This document shows positions 1 through 6,881 of a stretch of DNA of 7,443 nt, in pieces. The position numbers and the translations under genes were made by a program. The notes beneath the pieces are model-generated. The model worked only from the letters and a program-made list of their open reading frames with translations, did no database searches and was not told the DNA's origin. The DNA is from Microbacteriaceae bacterium (GTDB lineage: Bacteria; Actinomycetota; Actinomycetes; Actinomycetales; Microbacteriaceae), in the NCBI GenBank assembly GCA_024642605.1, contig JAHEAT010000064.1:1-7443 (forward strand), written 5' to 3'. Every line of letters starts with the position of its first letter. The first letter of the stretch is position 1.

Positions 1-1164
1 AATAAAGCCCGCGGTGCCAAGAATCTGGCTCTTGCCGTTGCCGCCAAGGTTGTATTCGTAAACCGAAACGTTGTCGCTGCCGTAAGTCTCGCGAGCCTTG
101 GCCTCGCTCAATCCAACGCTGGCAACTTCTGGCTCGCAGTAGGTCACCTTGGGAATTCCGGTTTCATCAATTGCAACGGGCTTTAGCCCGGCGATTTCTT
201 CTGCGATGAAGATTCCCTGCTGAAATCCGCGGTGGGCAAGCTGTAATCCTGGAACGATGTCGCCTGCGGCGTAAACGCCGGCTACTGAGGTTTCGAGGCG
301 ATCGTTGGTTAGAACGAACCCGCGATCCATCGCAACGCCCTGCTCGTCGTATCCGAGACCAGCGGTGTTAGGACCACGACCGACTGCTACTAGAAGAAGC
401 TCGCCTTCGAGCTTCGTGCCGTCTTCGAGTGACACAACCACGCCGTTTTCGTGCTGCTCGACTCCCGAGAACCTTACGCCTAGCTTGAAATCGATGCCGC
501 GCTTACGGAAGGCGCGCTCTAGACCTTTTGATAGGGCTTCATCTTCGTTCGGCACCAAGTGCGGAAGACCTTCGATGATGGTTACCTCGGCTCCGAAAGA
601 TTTCCAGATTGAGGCGAATTCAACGCCAATGACGCCACCACCGAGAACCAAAACCTTGTTAGGCACGAAGTCCATTTGCAAGGCCTGCTCGCTGGTGATT
701 ACACGCCCACCAATCTCAAGCCCAGGAAGAGACCGCGAGTATGAACCTGAAGCCAAGACAACGTTCGTGCCAGTGTAGGTGTCACCGTTTACAGTGACAG
801 TCTTAGGGGCCGTCAAGCGACCTTCACCGCTCACAACGGTGATGTTCTTGGAGCCAACGAGACCGGTTAGCCCCTTAAAAAGACGCTCGACAATGCCATC
901 GCGGTATTTGTTTACTGCGGTCATGTCGATCGATTGGAACTGAGCGTTCACACCGTAGGCTGCTGCGTCTTTAGTTACGTCGGCAACCTCTGCAGAGTGA
1001 AGAAGGGCCTTGGTGGGGATACATCCGCGGTGAAGGCAGGTGCCACCCAGTTTGTCTTTTTCGATCAGGGCTACTGATTTGCCTAGCTGAGCAGATCGCA
1101 GCGCTGCTGCATAGCCACCGCTACCGCCACCGAGAATAACGACATCAAAGTTGTGTTCGGCCAT
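1..1164 (-). CDS. lpdA: Dihydrolipoamide dehydrogenase (E3), 3'-truncated by window edge
   Basis: This flavoenzyme reoxidises the dihydrolipoyl groups of the pyruvate and 2-oxoglutarate dehydrogenase complexes, passing electrons through FAD to NAD+; it is cytoplasmic. Visible in the 388 codons present: the N-terminal FAD motif GGGSGG (residues 12-17), the redox-active disulfide in GGTCLHRGCIPTK (C43 and C48), a central NAD-binding Rossmann motif GGGVIG (about 175-180), the second FAD motif AAGDI (about 299-303), and the start of the dimerisation domain (YCEPEVASVGLSE, about 342-354). The family is usually about 460 residues, so roughly the last 70, including the catalytic His-Glu pair, lie outside. 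The ATG at 1162-1164 is chosen because GGAG sits seven bases upstream and the FAD motif follows at the usual distance. It lies 43 bp downstream of pepA on the same strand with no terminator-like hairpin between, so co-transcription is likely. In Streptomyces the order pepA-lpd-sucB is known; a lipoyl acyltransferase gene just left of the window is therefore expected (inference). Confidence 0.97.
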   Translation of the reverse strand, partial: MAEHNFDVVILGGGSGGYAAALRSAQLGKSVALIEKDKLGGTCLHRGCIPTKALLHSAEVADVTKDAAAYGVNAQFQSIDMTAVNKYRDGIVERLFKGLTGLVGSKNITVVSGEGRLTAPKTVTVNGDTYTGTNVVLASGSYSRSLPGLEIGGRVITSEQALQMDFVPNKVLVLGGGVIGVEFASIWKSFGAEVTIIEGLPHLVPNEDEALSKGLERAFRKRGIDFKLGVRFSGVEQHENGVVVSLEDGTKLEGELLLVAVGRGPNTAGLGYDEQGVAMDRGFVLTNDRLETSVAGVYAAGDIVPGLQLAHRGFQQGIFIAEEIAGLKPVAIDETGIPKVTYCEPEVASVGLSEAKARETYGSDNVSVYEYNLGGNGKSQILGTAGFI

Positions 1165-1171
1165 GAAACTA

Positions 1172-1175
1172 CTCC
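1172..1175 (-). promoter_or_regulatory. Ribosome binding site of lpdA
   Basis: On the minus strand GGAG lies seven bases before the lpdA ATG, a normal Shine-Dalgarno spacing. It is the clearest ribosome binding site in the window. It fits lpdA being an internal gene of the pepA-lpdA transcript that needs its own ribosome recruitment. Confidence 0.7.
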
Positions 1176-1207
1176 ATTACTTTTGCTAGGGAACCTTTAA
1201 GAGTCTA

Positions 1208-2674
1208 CTAGAGGGCCTTTGCAACCTCTACGAGTGTTCGCAACATGACACCCGTGCCGCCGGCTGGCGTGTAACCAAAGGCTGCGTCTTCGTTGTGAGC
1301 AGGGCCGGCAACGTCAAGGTGCGCCCATTCCAGGATTTGCTCCGAATTCTTGTCTTTCTTGCCCACGAACTCTTGTAAGAAATGACCTCCAACGAGCATC
1401 CCTCCGCTTGGATTTCCAAGTCTGGAGTTGATCAAATCGGCGGTCTCAGACTTAAGCAGTTTGCGCAACTCCTTTGGCAATGGCATGTGCCAAAGTGCCT
1501 CACCACTAACCGATGCCGCGTTCTGAACCGCAGCCACCGCGCTGTCAGTTCCCATAAGTCCAGCAGTTCTAGTTCCAAGTGCTATTCGAGCTGCCCCGGT
1601 AAGAGTTGCTACGTCTACGATCAGGTCGGCCTTCGACTCGCTCGCGAGAATGAGACCGTCGGCAAGTACCAAGCGACCTTCTGCGTCTGTGTTGGTAACT
1701 TCCACTGTCTTGCCGTTACGAAACTTGATCACGTCACTTGGGCGCGTAGCAGTTGCCGAAGGCATGTTTTCGGCAACGCAAAGATAAGCAGTTACCCGAA
1801 CCGGAAGGCGTAGCTTTGCGATTGCTATGGCAGCTAGACCTACGGTTGCTGCACCTGCCATATCGAACTTCATGCCCAACATGCCAATCCCTGGCTTCAG
1901 AGTCAAACCACCCGTATCAAAAGTGATGCCCTTGCCAACCAGCGCAAAGTGTTTGGTAGCCCCCTTTGGCTTGTACTCGACCTTGATTAGTCGAGGTGGT
2001 CTAGATGAGCCTTGGCCGACGCTAAGTATGCCTGTGCATTTTTCTTCTTGCAGCCTCTTTACATCCCACACCTCAACCGAAGCACCGGAGCCTTTTGCAA
2101 CCCGCTTGATCTCTGCTGCGAGTTTTTCCGGATACAGCAGGTTTGGGGGAGTGTTACCCAAGTTGCGAATTGCCTCTACCGCGCCGGCAAGGGTGAGAAT
2201 TTCTTCGACCGAGGCTGCCGACGGCTTTTTATCTGTAACAACGTGCACCGATTTGGTGCGTAACGACTTGGGTTGACTTTTGAAGTCTTCAAACTGATAT
2301 GAGCCCAGGCAAGCACCCTCAGCTATTGCTAGAACCTGAGATGACTCGCTGGTGGGCAGGTCAAAGACAATGTCCACGAAGTCTGTGGCGATACGAGCCA
2401 CATAGCCGGCTGCCTCGCGAAGATCGTTGGGGGTTGATTCCCCGTTGCCTAGACCAACCAGAATGTACGTTCGGGCACCGCTTACGAACCGAACCGAAGT
2501 TTCTGGCGTCGATTGCGCCCCGAGTCGCGTGAGCATATCTGTCGTGAGCTGCTCGTGCTGTGAGTTCGAGCTCATTACGACAGACTTGCCGGCGCGAACA
2601 ACACCGACGATCGTCACTTGCCCCGTCTTGGCGGCAGGAAGGTTCTTCGAGAAAGCAATGTTCTTTACGGTCAT
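1208..2674 (-). CDS. pepA: Leucyl aminopeptidase (cytosol aminopeptidase, M17)
   Basis: A cytoplasmic two-metal exopeptidase that removes N-terminal residues from peptides; the family forms hexamers. The protein is 488 residues, the normal length. The N-terminal half (about 1-170) is the variable macro-like domain, and the catalytic domain follows. All residues known from the bovine lens enzyme are present: metal ligands K248 and D253 (VGKGITFDTGG), D271 (KFDM), D330 and E332 (NTDAEGRL), plus catalytic K260 and R334. The match is collinear with the bovine numbering with a shift of two. The ATG start at 2672-2674 has no Shine-Dalgarno sequence, but TAGCAT lies exactly six bases before it, suggesting a leaderless mRNA. 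The gene ends in two consecutive in-frame TAG codons (1208-1210, then 1205-1207). lpdA follows 43 bp downstream on the same strand, and a PAC2 gene diverges 36 bp upstream. Some PepA proteins also bind DNA; nothing in this sequence tests that. Confidence 0.97.
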   Translation of the reverse strand: MTVKNIAFSKNLPAAKTGQVTIVGVVRAGKSVVMSSNSQHEQLTTDMLTRLGAQSTPETSVRFVSGARTYILVGLGNGESTPNDLREAAGYVARIATDFVDIVFDLPTSESSQVLAIAEGACLGSYQFEDFKSQPKSLRTKSVHVVTDKKPSAASVEEILTLAGAVEAIRNLGNTPPNLLYPEKLAAEIKRVAKGSGASVEVWDVKRLQEEKCTGILSVGQGSSRPPRLIKVEYKPKGATKHFALVGKGITFDTGGLTLKPGIGMLGMKFDMAGAATVGLAAIAIAKLRLPVRVTAYLCVAENMPSATATRPSDVIKFRNGKTVEVTNTDAEGRLVLADGLILASESKADLIVDVATLTGAARIALGTRTAGLMGTDSAVAAVQNAASVSGEALWHMPLPKELRKLLKSETADLINSRLGNPSGGMLVGGHFLQEFVGKKDKNSEQILEWAHLDVAGPAHNEDAAFGYTPAGGTGVMLRTLVEVAKAL

Positions 2675-2680
2675 GATGCA

Positions 2681-2686
2681 ATGCTA
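2681..2686 (-). promoter_or_regulatory. Candidate leaderless -10 element for pepA
   Basis: Read on the minus strand, TAGCAT matches the TAnnnT core of an actinobacterial -10 element, and six bases (TGCATC) separate it from the pepA ATG. That is the distance from a -10 hexamer to +1, so transcription would begin at or next to the A of the start codon. No Shine-Dalgarno sequence precedes the ATG, which agrees with leaderless translation. No good -35 hexamer is visible at 16-18 bp. Predicted from sequence only. Confidence 0.5.
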
Positions 2687-2698
2687 CGGACTCAGATT

Positions 2699-2704
2699 TA
2701 GGAT
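2699..2704 (+). promoter_or_regulatory. Candidate leaderless -10 element for the PAC2 gene
   Basis: TAGGAT is followed by six bases (TGACCT) and then the GTG start at 2711. This mirrors the arrangement of the divergent pepA promoter 12 bp away. No Shine-Dalgarno sequence lies before the GTG and no convincing -35 hexamer is seen. GTG and ATG at the extreme 5' end are both known to support leaderless initiation in actinobacteria. The start-site assignment remains an inference. Confidence 0.5.
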
Positions 2705-2710
2705 TGACCT

Positions 2711-3628
2711 GTGAACACTCAGGCGCTTTACGAATTTGTCTCAGACATGCAAATCCCTTTGGGTTTGCCAATGCTCGCGACCTTGAGTGGTTTCACTGAC
2801 GCTGGGGGAAGTGGAGCTCAGGTCGCAGAAAACATTTTCAGCAATCTCGACAGCGAGCTTCTGATCGAATTCAACAACGACGCTCTCCTCGATTTTCGCA
2901 GCCGACGCCCGGTCATGTACTTCGACAGAGACCACATCAGCGCATACGAGCCCGCCGTCCTCGCTATTTACCTGGTGCACGACGAGGCAGGCCAGCCGTT
3001 TCTTTATCTAAACGGTTACGAGCCAGATTTTCGCTGGGATGCCTTCACCGCCGCCCTCGTAAACATCATGGAGACTCTTGCCGTCAGCCAGTTTGTGTGG
3101 GTTCACTCGATACCATTTCCACTCCCACACACGCGTCCTCTAGGAATCACAGTGAGCGGTTCGCGTGCCGACTTGATCGATCGTTACAGCGAGTGGAAGC
3201 CTGAGACTCAGGTTCCTGGCAACGTGCTGCATCTCATCGAGTACCGTCTCGGCGAAGCAGAGGTTCCGAGCACAGGCTTCGTAATGCTGGTACCGCATTA
3301 CATTGCGGACTCTGAATATCCGCAGGTTGCTATCACCGGTTTTGAATTAATCAGCGCTGCAACTTCACTAGTCTTTCCAACCGATGAAATTCGTGCGGTG
3401 AACGATAAATTCTTGGCAAAGCTCAACTCCCAGTTGGGCGAAAATGTTGAGCTCGCTCGCCTCGTGGAGCAACTGGAGCAGGGCTACCAAAGCGGCAAAA
3501 TGGGCCCGGTGAAAGCCAGAGTGTCACCTAACGATCCAATGATTCCGAGCGCGGACGACTTGGCCTCAGACATCGAGGATTACCTGGCTGCACGACGCCG
3601 CAACATCGCAGACGGCGAACCAAACTGA
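2711..3628 (+). CDS. PAC2-family protein (proteasome assembly chaperone-like fold)
   Basis: A 305-residue soluble protein, the usual length for actinobacterial PAC2-family (ATP-grasp-superfamily-annotated) proteins, whose cellular role is not established. Features typical of the family are visible: GFTDAGG near residues 27-33, LLDFRSRRP at 59-67, LNGYEPDFRWD at 100-110, HSIPFPLPHTRP at 132-143, and a helical charged C-terminus ending DIEDYLAARRR. There is no signal peptide or membrane segment. The GTG start at 2711 is chosen because it opens the conserved N-terminus and lies six bases after a TAGGAT element. The gene diverges from pepA across 36 bp. Its TGA stop (3626-3628) overlaps the proposed CTG start of the MFS gene, so the two are probably co-transcribed and translationally coupled. 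Despite the family name, no proteasome gene is in view, and a link to proteasome assembly should not be assumed. Confidence 0.88.
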   Translation: MNTQALYEFVSDMQIPLGLPMLATLSGFTDAGGSGAQVAENIFSNLDSELLIEFNNDALLDFRSRRPVMYFDRDHISAYEPAVLAIYLVHDEAGQPFLYLNGYEPDFRWDAFTAALVNIMETLAVSQFVWVHSIPFPLPHTRPLGITVSGSRADLIDRYSEWKPETQVPGNVLHLIEYRLGEAEVPSTGFVMLVPHYIADSEYPQVAITGFELISAATSLVFPTDEIRAVNDKFLAKLNSQLGENVELARLVEQLEQGYQSGKMGPVKARVSPNDPMIPSADDLASDIEDYLAARRRNIADGEPN

Positions 3629-4881
3629 GTGCTTTAGCCAGACGCGGGGCTTGGTCTATAGCCCTCGCTACGCTGGCCTACTTGGCGGCGGTCATGCAGC
3701 GCACATCCATGGGTGTCGCTTCGTTGCAGGCATCAGAGCGTTTCTCCACGACTGCAGCCCAGCTGGCGTCTTTAGCCGTGCTTCAACTCGTTGTGTACGC
3801 GAGCATGCAGGTGCCGGTTGGCATCTTGCTTGATCGCTTCGGGCCTCGCGCGATGCTCTCGATCGGCGCTCTCGTTATGGCTCTTGGTCAGGCTTTAGTT
3901 GCGTCTGCAGAAGTTCTCGAGTGGGCAATTGTGGGTCGAATGCTGGTTGGCATGGGCGATGCCTTCACATTCATCTCGATGATCCGAATGTCGAATAATT
4001 GGCTGAGTGGCCGCAAAGCAGCAATCGCCCAACAGTGGCTCGCCACAATTGGTCAGCTCGGCCAAATACTTTCGGCGGTTCCTTTTGTTTTCATTTTGCA
4101 TCTATCCGGTTGGAATTTTGCATTTGCCACGATGTCTGCATTCGGCCTAGCGGTTGGCGTTCTGGTTTTTGTAGGCGCAAGAGATAGCAAAGTACCGGGG
4201 GAGCACAGATCAGCGTCTCTAAGTTTGGTCTTGCAGACCCTTCGACGAAACGTTAAGCGCCCTAGCGTACAGATGGCATTCTGGACGCACTTCACCGTTC
4301 AGTCGCCTGGTACGGTATTTGCACTGTTGTGGGGAGTGCCCTTTTTGGTTGAGGCTGAACAAAAGTCACCAGCCTACGCAGCGACAGTACTCACGGTCTT
4401 CGTTCTCACCAACGCAGCGTTAGGTCCAGTCATCGGAGCCTTCACGGCGAAATATCCACACAAGCGCTTGCATCTCGTCTACATGGCCTTGGGCCTTGGG
4501 GTGTGCGCTTGGGCCCTCGTGCTCAGCTGGCCTGGTCTCATTCCAGACTGGCTAGGATTTTTGCTCGTTTTAATGATTGGCGTTGGAGGTCCAACCTCTA
4601 TGGTTGCGTTCGACTTTTCGCGAACGTATGTCGTAAAGAGCGAGCTTGGCGCGACCAATGGCTTTATCAACATTGGCGGCTTCTTGGCCGCGCTAACCAT
4701 GATGGCTTCAATCGGTTTCGTGTTAGATGGCATAAAGATTTCGGGTATGAGCAAGGAGCTTTACACCGTTGGTGGTTTTCGTCTGGCGTTTATGACCCAA
4801 TTTGCCGTGCTGCTGATTGGTGCATTCGGTCTCACTCTCAGCGCTAGAAAGACTGCCAGAACCGAACGCCAACTGCATTAG
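3625..4881 (+). CDS. Major facilitator superfamily transporter, probable CTG start
   Basis: An inner-membrane secondary transporter of the MFS; the substrate cannot be told from sequence. From the proposed start the protein has 418 residues, a normal length for 12 helices. The loop 2-3 signature is present as GILLDRFGPR (about residues 66-75), and a charged central loop lies at about 185-212 between the two six-helix halves. The C-terminal tail is short and basic. The first common start codon is TTG at 3682, but it would remove most of helix 1. Codons upstream of it encode RRGAWSIALATLAYLA, which continues smoothly into AVMQRTSMGVA, a typical first helix of this transporter type. No in-frame ATG, GTG or other TTG exists between the upstream stop at 3529 and 3682. 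CTG at 3625 overlaps the PAC2 stop (CTGA) and is therefore preferred. A base error or another rare start (ATA at 3658) cannot be excluded. It probably shares the PAC2 promoter. Confidence 0.82.
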   Translation: MSALARRGAWSIALATLAYLAAVMQRTSMGVASLQASERFSTTAAQLASLAVLQLVVYASMQVPVGILLDRFGPRAMLSIGALVMALGQALVASAEVLEWAIVGRMLVGMGDAFTFISMIRMSNNWLSGRKAAIAQQWLATIGQLGQILSAVPFVFILHLSGWNFAFATMSAFGLAVGVLVFVGARDSKVPGEHRSASLSLVLQTLRRNVKRPSVQMAFWTHFTVQSPGTVFALLWGVPFLVEAEQKSPAYAATVLTVFVLTNAALGPVIGAFTAKYPHKRLHLVYMALGLGVCAWALVLSWPGLIPDWLGFLLVLMIGVGGPTSMVAFDFSRTYVVKSELGATNGFINIGGFLAALTMMASIGFVLDGIKISGMSKELYTVGGFRLAFMTQFAVLLIGAFGLTLSARKTARTERQLH

Positions 4882-4901
4882 CTAGTGCGCGGAATAAAGG
4901 C

Positions 4902-4934
4902 ACGGTAAACACCGTTGGGCAACACGTGCAACGG
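4902..4934 (+). other. Two overlapping short inverted repeats after the MFS gene
   Basis: ACGGT (4902-4906) and ACCGT (4911-4915) can form a 5-bp stem with loop AAAC. The second arm overlaps CCGTTG (4912-4917), which can instead pair with CAACGG (4929-4934) across an 11-base loop. The two stems share bases and cannot form together. No T-run follows either one, so they are not classical intrinsic terminators, though some actinobacterial terminators lack a T-run. They lie 20 bp after the MFS stop and may mark the end of that transcript. Confidence 0.35.
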
Positions 4935-4960
4935 ATCTGACTTAGATGTCGGTGGTTCGG

Positions 4961-4969
4961 TGGCATACT
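4961..4969 (+). promoter_or_regulatory. Candidate extended -10 promoter of sigA
   Basis: TGG followed by CATACT has the form of an extended -10 element: TGn at 4961-4963, then a hexamer at 4964-4969 matching TATAAT in four of six positions. The best -35 candidate at normal spacing (around 4941-4946) is weak, which an extended -10 can compensate for. Transcription would begin near 4976, giving an untranslated leader of about 91 bases before the sigA GTG. The assignment rests on position and motif only. Confidence 0.45.
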
Positions 4970-4975
4970 AGTAAC

Positions 4976-5013
4976 AGGACCCAGTCGATTGTTTGCAATT
5001 TGACATGGGTCCT
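4976..5013 (+). promoter_or_regulatory. Long stem-loop at the predicted 5' end of the sigA leader
   Basis: The arms AGGACCCA (4976-4983) and TGGGTCCT (5006-5013) are perfectly complementary over eight pairs. Inside them GTC (4984-4986) pairs with GAC (5002-5004) after one bulged A (5005). GATTG (4987-4991) then pairs with CAATT (4996-5000), using one G-U pair, around a TTTG loop and with T5001 bulged. About 16 pairs are thus made in 38 bases. The hairpin starts about seven bases after the candidate -10, so it would sit at the 5' terminus of the mRNA, where it could protect against decay or modulate expression. The sequence that follows (TGTGTTGCC) has no T-run, but a terminator for the upstream MFS transcript is the main alternative. 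Confidence 0.55.
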
Positions 5014-5054
5014 TGTGTTGCCCAGATGTCTAACTTGAATTGCCAAAATAGTTT

Positions 5055-5060
5055 GGATGG
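5055..5060 (+). promoter_or_regulatory. Ribosome binding site of sigA
   Basis: GGATGG ends six bases before the GTG at 5067. It is an imperfect Shine-Dalgarno match at the right distance and supports choosing this GTG as the start. The ATG at 5057-5059 inside the motif is in another frame and does not lead into the sigma factor. Confidence 0.5.
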
Positions 5061-5066
5061 TGCCAA

Positions 5067-6878
5067 GTGGCTAAAGACTCGAAAGAGCCAAACGAGCGCA
5101 AACGCGGTTTTTTCTCGCGGATGTTAAACCCGGAACACGACAAGAACCAACGCGACGACGCGATCAAAGTTATCGAAACATCAGAAAGTAAGACCATTCC
5201 AAGCAAGACCGCCCCAATCAAGTCAGCTCTTCCGACGGCAGCCGCATCAAAGCCTGCACCAAAGAAGGCGACGACCGCGAAGACTCCTCCCGCTAAGCCC
5301 GCAACCGCTAAGACTCCTCCCGCTAAGCCCGCAACCGCTAAGACCACTGCCGAAAAGGTTACTCGGTCTGCATCAAAGTCGGCTCCCGCGAAGGCGGCTA
5401 TCAAGCCCGAAACTAAGCCTGTTTCGAAAGCTTCAAACAAAGCCAAAGTCGTCACTTCAAAGCCAGTTGCCCATGTCACTAAGACCGTCAAAGAGACGCC
5501 TGTAAAGCAGGCAACCGCCAAGGCAACCGAAGCAGTGAAAGCTACCGGCAAGACCGCAAAGGTTACGAGCGAAGTTGCCCCTAAGAAGCCAGTGGCAAAA
5601 AAGCCGGTTGATGTGGTCGCAACCGAAGAAAAGCCGGCTACAAAGGCTTTGGCGAAAGGCAAGAATTCAACGCCAGTTGAGCCAGCTGCCAAGCCTGCGA
5701 AGAAAACCAAGGCCTCCAAACTTCCGGTTGGAGACGATGAGCCGTTTGAGGACGAAGAAGATTTAGAAGCGGTCGGCGACATCGTCATTGAAGCTGCTGC
5801 CATCGTAGACATCACCGAGCTTGCTGAAGAAGAAGCGCAAGAAGAAGAGCATCACGAAGACGACGAAGCCAAAGAGAAGGAAAAGGCCTTGGCCGCCGGT
5901 GGTGGCTTTGTTATCTCGCACAGCGATGATGACGACATCCCGGTTCAGACCACGACAATCTCGGGTGCTACCGCCGACCCGGTCAAGGACTACCTGAAGC
6001 AGATCGGTAAGGTTGCACTTCTCAACGCGGAGCTCGAAGTTGAACTTGCCAAGCGTATTGAAGCCGGTTTGTTTGCTGAAGAGAAGCTCGCAACCGAGAA
6101 GAAGTTATCAGAGGCACTGGCTCGAGACCTCAAGTGGGTTATGAAAGACGGTCAGCGAGCTAAGTCTCACTTGCTAGAGGCAAACCTTCGACTCGTTGTA
6201 TCGCTTGCAAAGCGCTATACCGGACGAGGCATGCAGTTTCTAGACCTGATTCAAGAGGGAAACCTTGGCCTAATTCGCGCGGTTGAGAAGTTCGATTACA
6301 CCAAGGGTTACAAGTTCTCAACCTACGCAACATGGTGGATTCGTCAGGCGATTACCCGCGCTATGGCTGACCAAGCGCGCACCATCCGTATTCCGGTGCA
6401 CATGGTTGAGGTCATCAACAAACTTTCTCGCGTTCAGCGCCAACTGCTGCAAGACCTTGGTCGTGAACCGACTCCAGAAGAGTTGGCTCGCGAACTAGAC
6501 ATGACACCAGAGAAGGTAGTTGAGGTTCAGAAGTACGGACGCGAACCAATCTCGCTCTCGACACCACTGGGTGAAGATGGCGACTCAGAATTCGGTGACC
6601 TGATCGAAGATACCGAAGCAGTAGTGCCTGCAGACGCCGTGGGTTTCTCGATGCTGCAGCGAGAACTTGATCGAATTCTCGATTCCCTCGACAAACGCGA
6701 AGCGGGTGTCATACGCAGTCGCTTCGGATTAGGCGACGGAGTTCAGAAGACTCTCGACCAAATTGGTGAAGAGTTCAATGTAACTCGCGAGCGAATCAGG
6801 CAGATCGAGGCTAAGACCATGTCAAAGCTTCGCCACCCATCGCGTTCACAAATGCTTCGCGACTTTCTAGAAAACTAG
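5067..6878 (+). CDS. sigA: Principal RNA polymerase sigma factor (SigA/RpoD/HrdB type)
   Basis: The essential housekeeping sigma factor, which directs RNA polymerase to -10/-35 promoters. The 603-residue protein has a long tail: a Lys/Ala/Pro/Thr-rich basic part (about 42-220), then an Asp/Glu-rich part (about 222-290). Region 1.2 follows ([19 protein letters not shown], about 304-322). Region 2 spans about 364-440 and includes [14 protein letters not shown], where W423, W424 and Q427 correspond to the -10-reading residues of E. coli RpoD. Region 3 covers about 441-525. Region 4, about 528-597, ends in the helix-turn-helix [20 protein letters not shown], whose R574, E575 and R578 correspond to -35 contacts. 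Mycobacterial SigA has the same kind of basic-then-acidic tail, so this layout is typical of the phylum. The GTG start has GGATGG six bases upstream. The tail includes a perfect 30-bp tandem duplication. A murT-like gene follows three bases after the stop, in the same frame. Confidence 0.98.
   Translation: MAKDSKEPNERKRGFFSRMLNPEHDKNQRDDAIKVIETSESKTIPSKTAPIKSALPTAAASKPAPKKATTAKTPPAKPATAKTPPAKPATAKTTAEKVTRSASKSAPAKAAIKPETKPVSKASNKAKVVTSKPVAHVTKTVKETPVKQATAKATEAVKATGKTAKVTSEVAPKKPVAKKPVDVVATEEKPATKALAKGKNSTPVEPAAKPAKKTKASKLPVGDDEPFEDEEDLEAVGDIVIEAAAIVDITELAEEEAQEEEHHEDDEAKEKEKALAAGGGFVISHSDDDDIPVQTTTISGATADPVKDYLKQIGKVALLNAELEVELAKRIEAGLFAEEKLATEKKLSEALARDLKWVMKDGQRAKSHLLEANLRLVVSLAKRYTGRGMQFLDLIQEGNLGLIRAVEKFDYTKGYKFSTYATWWIRQAITRAMADQARTIRIPVHMVEVINKLSRVQRQLLQDLGREPTPEELARELDMTPEKVVEVQKYGREPISLSTPLGEDGDSEFGDLIEDTEAVVPADAVGFSMLQRELDRILDSLDKREAGVIRSRFGLGDGVQKTLDQIGEEFNVTRERIRQIEAKTMSKLRHPSRSQMLRDFLEN
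5280..5344 (+). repeat. Perfect 30-bp tandem repeat inside sigA
   Basis: Two identical 30-bp units (5280-5309 and 5310-5339) are followed by five bases of a third. They are in frame and encode the decapeptide [10 protein letters not shown] twice (residues 72-91) in the basic tail. Identity at every base, including synonymous positions, suggests a recent duplication by slippage or unequal recombination. Because the length is a multiple of three, copy number could vary without breaking the frame. Confidence 0.95.
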
Positions 6879-6881
6879 ATC

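Noticed and set aside
305..778. Plus-strand open frame of 157 codons inside lpdA
   Set aside because: It lies wholly within the confidently identified lpdA on the other strand; its Pro/Ser/Arg-rich translation looks like a frame shadow.
1165..1207. Possible terminator or promoter between pepA and lpdA
   Set aside because: The 43 bp contain no inverted repeat with a T-run and no convincing -10/-35 pair; only the lpdA ribosome binding site is seen.
1205..1210. Tandem TAG TAG stop codons at the end of pepA as a recoding signal
   Set aside because: Double stops are common, and the protein already ends at the normal family length; nothing suggests readthrough.
1827..2276. Plus-strand open frames opposite pepA, the longest about 149 codons
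   Set aside because: pepA is complete with every catalytic residue present; these frames have no domain or ribosome binding site and are shadows.
4942..5030. AGATGTC occurring twice (4944-4950 and 5024-5030) upstream of sigA as operator sites
   Set aside because: A seven-base direct match about 80 bp apart is easily found by chance and shows no palindromic character.
5000..5036. Perfect TTGACA (5000-5005) as a -35 for a second sigA promoter
   Set aside because: At 16-18 bp spacing the downstream hexamers (such as CAGATG) do not resemble a -10, and TAACTT at 5031-5036 is 25 bp away. The TTGACA is better explained as part of the stem-loop.
5030..5815. Long open frame of 261 codons on the minus strand opposite the sigA tail
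   Set aside because: Its Ala/Thr/Val/Phe/Ser-rich protein is the mirror of the repetitive Lys/Ala/Pro/Thr codons of sigA, it has no recognisable domain, and the sense protein is certain.
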